Assembly: GCA_041940025.1 (NCBI GenBank)
Contig: JBGTSY010000003.1
Coordinates: 1-64,000, forward strand
From: UBA5859 sp041940025
Lineage (GTDB): Bacteria > Pseudomonadota > Gammaproteobacteria > UBA5859
Length of the DNA stretch: 64,000 nucleotides
Reading direction: 5' to 3'
Position numbers and translations under genes: made by a program. The notes below the pieces were generated by a model. It did no database searches. It was given only the letters and a program-made list of their open reading frames with translations, and had not been told where the DNA came from. Shown piece by piece: positions 59,339 to 64,000 of this stretch (position 1 is its first letter; every line of letters begins with the position of its first letter).

Positions 59339-60128
59339 ATTCTATCTCCCGTAACCTATTAAATTGTCGTATGTCACTGGGCACCGGTAGCGGGGAAGCT
59401 TTATAAACCGCTGCCTCTACTGATCTGTCGAAGGCATCAGATCCGCTGCTTCGTATGATAGACACAGAGCTGACATCACCTCCTGGGATAATTCTCACCC
59501 TAACCTTACAGGTTAATGAATGCGGTAAATCCGCAGGTCGAATCCACAATCGATTCACTTTATCTCTAATGTAACCGACATATTTATCCACCTCAGATGC
59601 AGCGATATCTGCATGCATCTGTGCCAGCAATGCTTCCTCCTCTTTAGCTAATCGTTCCGCTTCTGCGCGACGCTTCGCTTCTTCTTGACGTTTTTTCTCC
59701 TCAGCCAATCGTTTGCGCGCTTCTTCTTCCCGCTTTTTCTTTTCTGCCTCTTGCTTTTTCTTTTCTGCTTCGCGTTTCTTACGTTCTTCTTCCTGTTGGC
59801 GCTGTTTCTCTTCTTCTTTGCGTTTCGCTTCCAGCGCCAGCTTCTTTTCGCGTTCTGCTTTGAGACGCAACTGTTCTTGGCGTTTTTTCTCTTCGGCCTG
59901 TTGACGCTTTTTTTCTACCGCTTGACGTTTGGCTTCTTGCTCGACGCGTTTTCTTTTTTCAGCCTCCTTGATCAGGCTATTATCCATCACCTGAGCTTTC
60001 ACAATATGCTCAGTTGGAATATTAACGGGCCGCAACTTGACCTGCCAACTCACACTAAATACCAGCGCACCCAGCAATACAAGATGAAGAATGCCCGACA
60101 GTAATATGGGTAATTTGAAACCGCGCAT
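59316..60128 (-). CDS. tolA: Tol-Pal protein TolA
   Basis: The 270-aa protein has an N-terminal membrane helix (~7-27, SGILHLVLLGALVFSVSW) with the SHLxH-like region that contacts TolQR. It has a long Lys/Glu/Arg/Gln-rich helix (~50-170) that spans the periplasm, and a C-terminal TolA domain with conserved CKVRVRIIPGGDVSSVSI (TonB-like). The helical domain is shorter than in E. coli. It converts TolQR energy into contact with TolB/Pal. Confidence 0.95.
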   Translation of the reverse strand: MRGFKLPILLSGILHLVLLGALVFSVSWQVKLRPVNIPTEHIVKAQVMDNSLIKEAEKRKRVEQEAKRQAVEKKRQQAEEKKRQEQLRLKAEREKKLALEAKRKEEEKQRQQEEERKKREAEKKKQEAEKKKREEEARKRLAEEKKRQEEAKRRAEAERLAKEEEALLAQMHADIAASEVDKYVGYIRDKVNRLWIRPADLPHSLTCKVRVRIIPGGDVSSVSIIRSSGSDAFDRSVEAAVYKASPLPVPSDIRQFNRLREIEFEFNPGK

Positions 60129-60152
60129 GATTTACCCGGGAACTCTGAAGAA

Positions 60153-60578
60153 CTAGGTTTCTGGTAGCTCAGTCACTAATCCAACAGATTCTGCTCCGGC
60201 GGACTGTAACAAAGTCATTAATTCGACAACTGCGCCATAATTGACGCGCTTATCACCACGTACCAGCACAGGCGTATTGGGCTTATTTTTCAACACCACT
60301 CTAGTGCGTTTTTGCACCTCTGTTGGATCAATACCCGATTCAGGATTCTTGCCCACATTCATAGTAAAACGACCTTGCGCGTCTACCGTCACCACCAATG
60401 GATCGCTTGACTGAGTGTCTATGGGTTGGGTGGAAATCTGCGGCAAATCCACGTCCACTCCTTGAGTCAATAAAGGTGCCGTCACCATAAAAATAACCAG
60501 CAACACTAACATGACGTCAATGTAAGGAACCACATTCATCTCCGCAATTTGTCGTCGTTGCCTTCGCGAACTTTGCAT
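60153..60578 (-). CDS. tolR: Tol-Pal protein TolR
   Basis: I start at ATG 60578 (MQSSRRQRRQIAEMNVVPYI, 141 aa), the family length; the longer frame overlaps tolQ. NVVPYIDVMLVLLVIFMV is the TolR/ExbD proton-conducting helix with the essential Asp. The periplasmic domain VLVRGDKRVNYGAVVELM follows. It forms the Tol motor with TolQ. Its signature allowed recognition of the divergent homologue at 3255-3740. Confidence 0.95.
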   Translation of the reverse strand: MQSSRRQRRQIAEMNVVPYIDVMLVLLVIFMVTAPLLTQGVDVDLPQISTQPIDTQSSDPLVVTVDAQGRFTMNVGKNPESGIDPTEVQKRTRVVLKNKPNTPVLVRGDKRVNYGAVVELMTLLQSAGAESVGLVTELPET

Positions 60579-60618
60579 TAGGCTTTTCCTATCTGTTGGA
60601 TAACTAAGCAGACAAAAT

Positions 60619-61293
60619 TTATCGATGTAGCCTGCGATGCAGGATACTGGAAAACTCATCCATAAATGTCTCAGCCCGCGCCAATATTCGATCGCTGTCG
60701 CTGGCAAAGCGATTGTAGGCAACCACTGCGGGGATCGCGGCGAACAGACCAATTGCCGTGGCTACTAGTGCTTCTGCAATCCCCGGTGCCACCATCGCCA
60801 ATGTCGCTTGATTCGCTTGTCCTAGGGCCCGAAATGAGTTCATGATGCCCCATACCGTACCAAATAGTCCCACGTAGGGACTGGTGGAACCCACGGTGGC
60901 AAGGAAGGACAAAAAGGTACTCAATTTGTCGGCCTCCCGTGAATAGGCGACCCGCATGGCGCGCTGACTGCCCTCTAATATCTCCGCTTTTGAGATTTCT
61001 GATTTCCCATGCAATCTAGCAAATTCTTTAAATCCCCCAAAAAAGATGGCCGCTGTGCCACTGGGACTCTGACCGGAAGCAGAAATGCGCTGATAGAGAT
61101 GCTTCAAATCCACTCCAGACCAGAATTCGTCTTCAAATTGTTCACAGGCATGGGTGAGTTGACGCAAACTGAATATTTTTTGGAATATCAGCACCCATGA
61201 AATCACTGAAATTGAAAACAACAAAACCATCACAGCCTGAACCACTAGACTGGCATTTAAAAAGAGACCCATTAAGGATAAATCTGCGTTCAA
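60619..61293 (-). CDS. tolQ: Tol-Pal protein TolQ
   Basis: The 224-aa protein has three membrane helices (~15-37, ~130-150, ~165-190). The conserved SPYVGLFGTVWGIMNSF and APGIAEALVATAIGLFAAIP stretches are TolQ/ExbB signatures. It overlaps ybgC by 4 bp (ATGA). It is the pentameric proton-channel subunit that drives TolA. Confidence 0.96.
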   Translation of the reverse strand: MNADLSLMGLFLNASLVVQAVMVLLFSISVISWVLIFQKIFSLRQLTHACEQFEDEFWSGVDLKHLYQRISASGQSPSGTAAIFFGGFKEFARLHGKSEISKAEILEGSQRAMRVAYSREADKLSTFLSFLATVGSTSPYVGLFGTVWGIMNSFRALGQANQATLAMVAPGIAEALVATAIGLFAAIPAVVAYNRFASDSDRILARAETFMDEFSSILHRRLHR

Positions 61294-61697
61294 TCTGTTA
61301 CTCCTGATAGCGCAATAGGGATCGCTGTTGGTTTAAAAGTGATAGCATCCACACAAGCAATAGTCACACTAGCTTGACATAATAATATTGAGCTATCCTT
61401 AAGAACAATCCCCTGATTAAAAACTAAACTTGCCCGTTTGACTTGTTCCACTGCACACCCTACCATCAGTTCGTCATTAAACTGAGCCGGTCGTTTATAA
61501 TCGCATGTGATTTTTTTAACGACGAATTGAGTATGATAGGTCTGTTTAAGAGAATCCTGTTCCCAACCTTGAGCACGTAACCACTCTGTTCTTGCTCGTT
61601 CCATATACTTAAGGTAGTTAGCATAATACACGACACCTGCGGCATCGGTATCTTCATAGTAGACTCTAACAGGCCAGCTAAATTTCGACTCTTTAAT
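61290..61697 (-). CDS. ybgC: Tol-Pal-associated acyl-CoA thioesterase, probable ATT start
   Basis: The hotdog-fold thioesterase has the catalytic motif YYEDTDAAGVVYYANYLKYM, which needs residues upstream of any ATG, GTG or TTG in this frame. The first sense codons after an in-frame TGA are ACG ATT AAA GAG. ATT at 61697-61695 has AAGGAAG 7 bp upstream and overlaps ruvB's stop, giving 135 aa, the normal length. A GTG at 61631 would delete the catalytic Asp. It is the first gene of the tol operon in the usual order. Confidence 0.85.
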   Translation of the reverse strand: MKESKFSWPVRVYYEDTDAAGVVYYANYLKYMERARTEWLRAQGWEQDSLKQTYHTQFVVKKITCDYKRPAQFNDELMVGCAVEQVKRASLVFNQGIVLKDSSILLCQASVTIACVDAITFKPTAIPIALSGVTD

Positions 61698-62745
61698 CGT
61701 TCAGCTTCCTTTTTTCAAATAAGGATGCTGTCTCAGTCGATGGGTGCTTTAATCCAAAGTGTAAATATGCATGTTTGGTGGCGATTCTGCCACGAGGCGT
61801 ACGCATGACATAACCACTCTGGATTAAAAAAGGTTCTATTACATCTTCTATTGTATGGGCCTCTTCTCCAATGGCGGCGGCCAGATTATCTAATCCCACC
61901 GGTCCCCCATCAAACTTTTCAATCATTGTTAACAGCAGATTGCGATCCATGATGTCGAATCCGTTGACATCGACATCCAACATATCCAACGCATCCCGCG
62001 CCACGTCCCCATCCACCACACCCTGCGCTTTGACCTCGGCAAAATCACGCACGCGACGGAGCAATCGATTGGCGATTCTTGGTGTGCCACGGGAGCGACG
62101 CGCCACCTCTTGAGCACCCTCTTGGTCGATGGTCATATTTAAAATAATTGCTGCGCGACTGACCACCTGGGTCAATTCAGTGATTGAATAGAATTCTAAA
62201 CGTTGCGTGATGCCAAAGCGATCTCGCAGGGGGGAAGTTAACATGCCCGCTCTGGTGGTCGCGCCCAGCAGGGTAAAGGGGGGAAGATCGAGTTTAATCG
62301 AACGGGCACCGGGGCCTTCTCCGATCATAATGTCAATTTGATAATCTTCCATGGCCGGGTAGAGCACCTCTTCCACCACCGGACTTAAACGATGTATTTC
62401 ATCAATAAATAGCACATCATTGGCTTCCAGATTGGTTAACAAAGCTGCCAAATCCCCTGCCCGCTCCAACACCGGCCCGGAGGTCTGTTTGAGATCCACC
62501 TGCATTTCATTGGCCACGATATGGGCCAACGTCGTTTTACCTAATCCTGGTGGACCAAAGAATAACAAGTGATCGAGCGCTTCCTGCCGAGACTTGGCCG
62601 CATCGATAAAAATGCTTAACTGACTACGAACCTTCTCTTGTCCCACGTACTCATGTAAAAATTGCGGGCGAATGGTGGCTTCTGATCTCTTCTCAGCAGT
62701 TTCCTTTTCGGCACTCATCAAACGGGGTTCGGGGAAGGGATCCAT
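61693..62745 (-). CDS. ruvB: Holliday junction helicase RuvB
   Basis: The 350-aa AAA+ motor has Walker A GPPGLGKTTLAHIVANEM (~64), Walker B VLFIDEIHRL, sensor 1 LLGATTRAG and a C-terminal winged helix (PRGRIATKHAYLHFG). It drives branch migration with RuvA. It begins 14 bp after ruvA's stop and overlaps the presumed ybgC start by 3 nt. Confidence 0.98.
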   Translation of the reverse strand: MDPFPEPRLMSAEKETAEKRSEATIRPQFLHEYVGQEKVRSQLSIFIDAAKSRQEALDHLLFFGPPGLGKTTLAHIVANEMQVDLKQTSGPVLERAGDLAALLTNLEANDVLFIDEIHRLSPVVEEVLYPAMEDYQIDIMIGEGPGARSIKLDLPPFTLLGATTRAGMLTSPLRDRFGITQRLEFYSITELTQVVSRAAIILNMTIDQEGAQEVARRSRGTPRIANRLLRRVRDFAEVKAQGVVDGDVARDALDMLDVDVNGFDIMDRNLLLTMIEKFDGGPVGLDNLAAAIGEEAHTIEDVIEPFLIQSGYVMRTPRGRIATKHAYLHFGLKHPSTETASLFEKRKLND

Positions 62746-62759
62746 CTCAATTCCTTATC

Positions 62760-63371
62760 TCAGCTAGCCATTTGACGCAGTGCTGCGCGAATCAACTCTT
62801 CACTGCTCAGATCCGCAGACTCTATCTGTTTCACCACACGGGCCGCCTCTGAGTTTTTATATCCTAAAGCCACCAGAGCGTTTAGGGCATCCTGCTTCGG
62901 ACTGTCACGGGTGATCGCTTCGACACTCGCAGTAGCGTGCGTGGCTGCATTCGAATCAGTGGGTAACAGAGCGTGCAGTTTATCACGCAGTTCAATGATC
63001 AGACGTTCGGCGGTTTTCTTGCCTACTCCTGGGATCTTCGTTAAGCGAACCACATCCTCAGCCTGCACGCAGTGAATAAATTCGGCCACGTCTAAACCCG
63101 ACAGAATGCCCAGCGCCATACGTCCGCCCACACCGTTGATCTTAATTAATTGACGAAACAACACTCGACTTTCCGCATCTGCGAAAGCGAACAGTAAATG
63201 TGCATCTTCACGAATTGAGAGATGGGTAAACAACATCACATTGGAACCCACATCCGGCAACTTATAAAAAGTACTCATCGGCGCTTCTAATTCATACCAG
63301 ACGCCTGCCACATCTATTAACAAATAGGGAGGTGTTTTTTCTCTGAGTACGCCGCACAGACGCCCAATCAT
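62760..63371 (-). CDS. ruvA: Holliday junction protein RuvA
   Basis: I start at ATG 63371 (MIGRLCGVLREKTPPYLLID, 203 aa), the family N-terminus. Domain I OB fold, two HhH motifs (LIKINGVGGRMALGILSGL and KIPGVGKKTAERLIIELRDK) and the flexible C-terminal domain III (ALGYKNSEAARVVKQI) that contacts RuvB are visible. Its start overlaps ruvC's stop by 4 bp. Confidence 0.97.
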   Translation of the reverse strand: MIGRLCGVLREKTPPYLLIDVAGVWYELEAPMSTFYKLPDVGSNVMLFTHLSIREDAHLLFAFADAESRVLFRQLIKINGVGGRMALGILSGLDVAEFIHCVQAEDVVRLTKIPGVGKKTAERLIIELRDKLHALLPTDSNAATHATASVEAITRDSPKQDALNALVALGYKNSEAARVVKQIESADLSSEELIRAALRQMAS

Positions 63372-63877
63372 CCGCTGACTCTTTCTGTGGCCCGTTTTAA
63401 TCTCTGCTGCATAATGCGCTGCTGGCAATGACATAATGCCACCGCCAGGGCATCCGCCGCATCCTCTTGTGGTAGACTATCCAAATTAAATAGTCTTTGC
63501 ACCATCTGTTGAATTTGCCTCTTATCCGCGCCGCCCCAACCGACGATCGCCTGTTTCACCTGCTTGGCAGAATATTCTGCCACCGACAACTGCCGAGTCA
63601 CTAGGGCACAAATGGCCGCTCCTCTAGCGTGCCCCAGTTTTAATGCAGAATCGGCATTGCGATTCATAAAGACTCGCTCCACCGCTGCTTCAGTGGGCTG
63701 ATAGATGCGCACGATCTCGGCTACTTCCGTAAAGATGTACTCTAATCGTTGAGGAAGTTCGCCTTTAGGAACGACTAACACACCCGCAGCCACAAAGCGA
63801 TTGTGCTGGCCGCCTACATCAATGACGCCGTATCCGGTTTTGCGGGATCCTGGATCGATCCCAATCAGTCGTACCAC
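63368..63877 (-). CDS. ruvC: Holliday junction resolvase RuvC
   Basis: The 169-aa nuclease has the catalytic Asp in LIGIDPGSRKTGYGVID, Glu in AAVERVFMNRNADSALKLG, and C-terminal Asp pair in QEDAADALAVALCHCQ. It cuts Holliday junctions after RuvAB migration. It is encoded 33 bp after yebC. Confidence 0.97.
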   Translation of the reverse strand: MVRLIGIDPGSRKTGYGVIDVGGQHNRFVAAGVLVVPKGELPQRLEYIFTEVAEIVRIYQPTEAAVERVFMNRNADSALKLGHARGAAICALVTRQLSVAEYSAKQVKQAIVGWGGADKRQIQQMVQRLFNLDSLPQEDAADALAVALCHCQQRIMQQRLKRATERVSG

Positions 63878-63910
63878 AGAAAGCCGTCTTTCAGAGTTTA
63901 CAGATTGCGT

Positions 63911-64000
63911 CTAATTTACCAGACTTTGCAGTATTGCATCAGGGATATCTGCATTTGAATAGACCTCTTGCACATCATCCAGATCTTCCAACATATCCAA
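63911..64000 (-). CDS. yebC: YebC family regulator, C-terminal end only
   Basis: The minus strand from the window edge reads LDMLEDLDDVQEVYSNADIP, then DAILQSLVN and TAG (63911-63913). This is the conserved YebC/PmpR C-terminus (the DLDDVQxVYxNxDI pattern), so the rest lies beyond the window. yebC directly upstream of ruvC is the standard order. Confidence 0.9.
   Translation of the reverse strand: MDMLEDLDDVQEVYSNADIPDAILQSLVN

Noticed and set aside
59685..60104. Phe/Leu-rich ORF on the plus strand
   Set aside because: It is the antisense of TolA's Lys/Glu/Arg repeats, which generates long open frames by composition.
1..64000. CRISPR array
   Set aside because: No series of regularly spaced direct repeats with unique spacers is visible anywhere; the repeats present are pairs, attC sites or hairpins.

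Overview
The window looks like a chromosomal segment of a gammaproteobacterium. The clearest sign is the right end, which holds the conserved minus-strand run yebC-ruvC-ruvA-ruvB-ybgC-tolQ-tolR-tolA-tolB-pal-cpoB-queE-queC. A MutH mismatch-repair endonuclease, a TatD protein, an Mla-type lipid ABC system and a tRNA-Lys(UUU) fit the same assignment. I cannot name the genus. Two 10-N assembly gaps (284-293 and 31079-31088) interrupt genes.

Region 1 (1-17.6 kb) is accessory DNA. It holds an ankyrin-like gene and a compact minus-strand operon of five envelope genes. That operon includes an ExbD/TolR-like and a MotA/TolQ/ExbB-like ion-channel subunit. An 85-bp direct repeat lies on either side of it. 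Next come an RTX metzincin-like secreted protein with two small membrane genes, and a short FimB-like tyrosine recombinase beside a pair of perfect 22-bp inverted sites (a possible DNA switch). Then come a P4-type integrase with five arm-like repeats, an AbiEi/AbiEii toxin-antitoxin pair under two identical palindromes, and an IS3-family transposase relic.

Region 2 (17.7-37.2 kb) is mostly core chromosome. It holds two Hsp20 genes (sigma-32-like promoter), a DksA/TraR zinc-finger protein, Pcm, SirB2, an ArsR regulator divergent from an RND/LolA-like/beta-barrel operon, a broken cytochrome c gene, TrhO, TatD, MutH and YjbQ. An Mla/PqiC lipid-transport operon, a cyclic-nucleotide-binding protein and tRNA-Lys follow.

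Region 3 (about 37.8-53.9 kb) is best read as an integron gene-cassette array without an integrase in the window (a CALIN). About twenty unrelated small genes, all on the minus strand, are separated by attC-like sites with RYYYAAC/GTTRRRY ends, and several stop codons lie inside the attC ends. The cargo includes two cupin paralogues, methyltransferases, a VOC protein, a GFA protein, lipoproteins, an EEP-family protein and a beta-lactamase-fold serine hydrolase. At least two cassettes are broken. Hairpin elements (MITE-like) have inserted, and one supplies the C-terminus of a cassette protein.

Region 4 (54.1-64 kb) returns to core genes: a YeeE/YedE transporter, queuosine precursor synthesis, the Tol-Pal envelope system and Holliday junction processing. 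ybgC appears to start at ATT.
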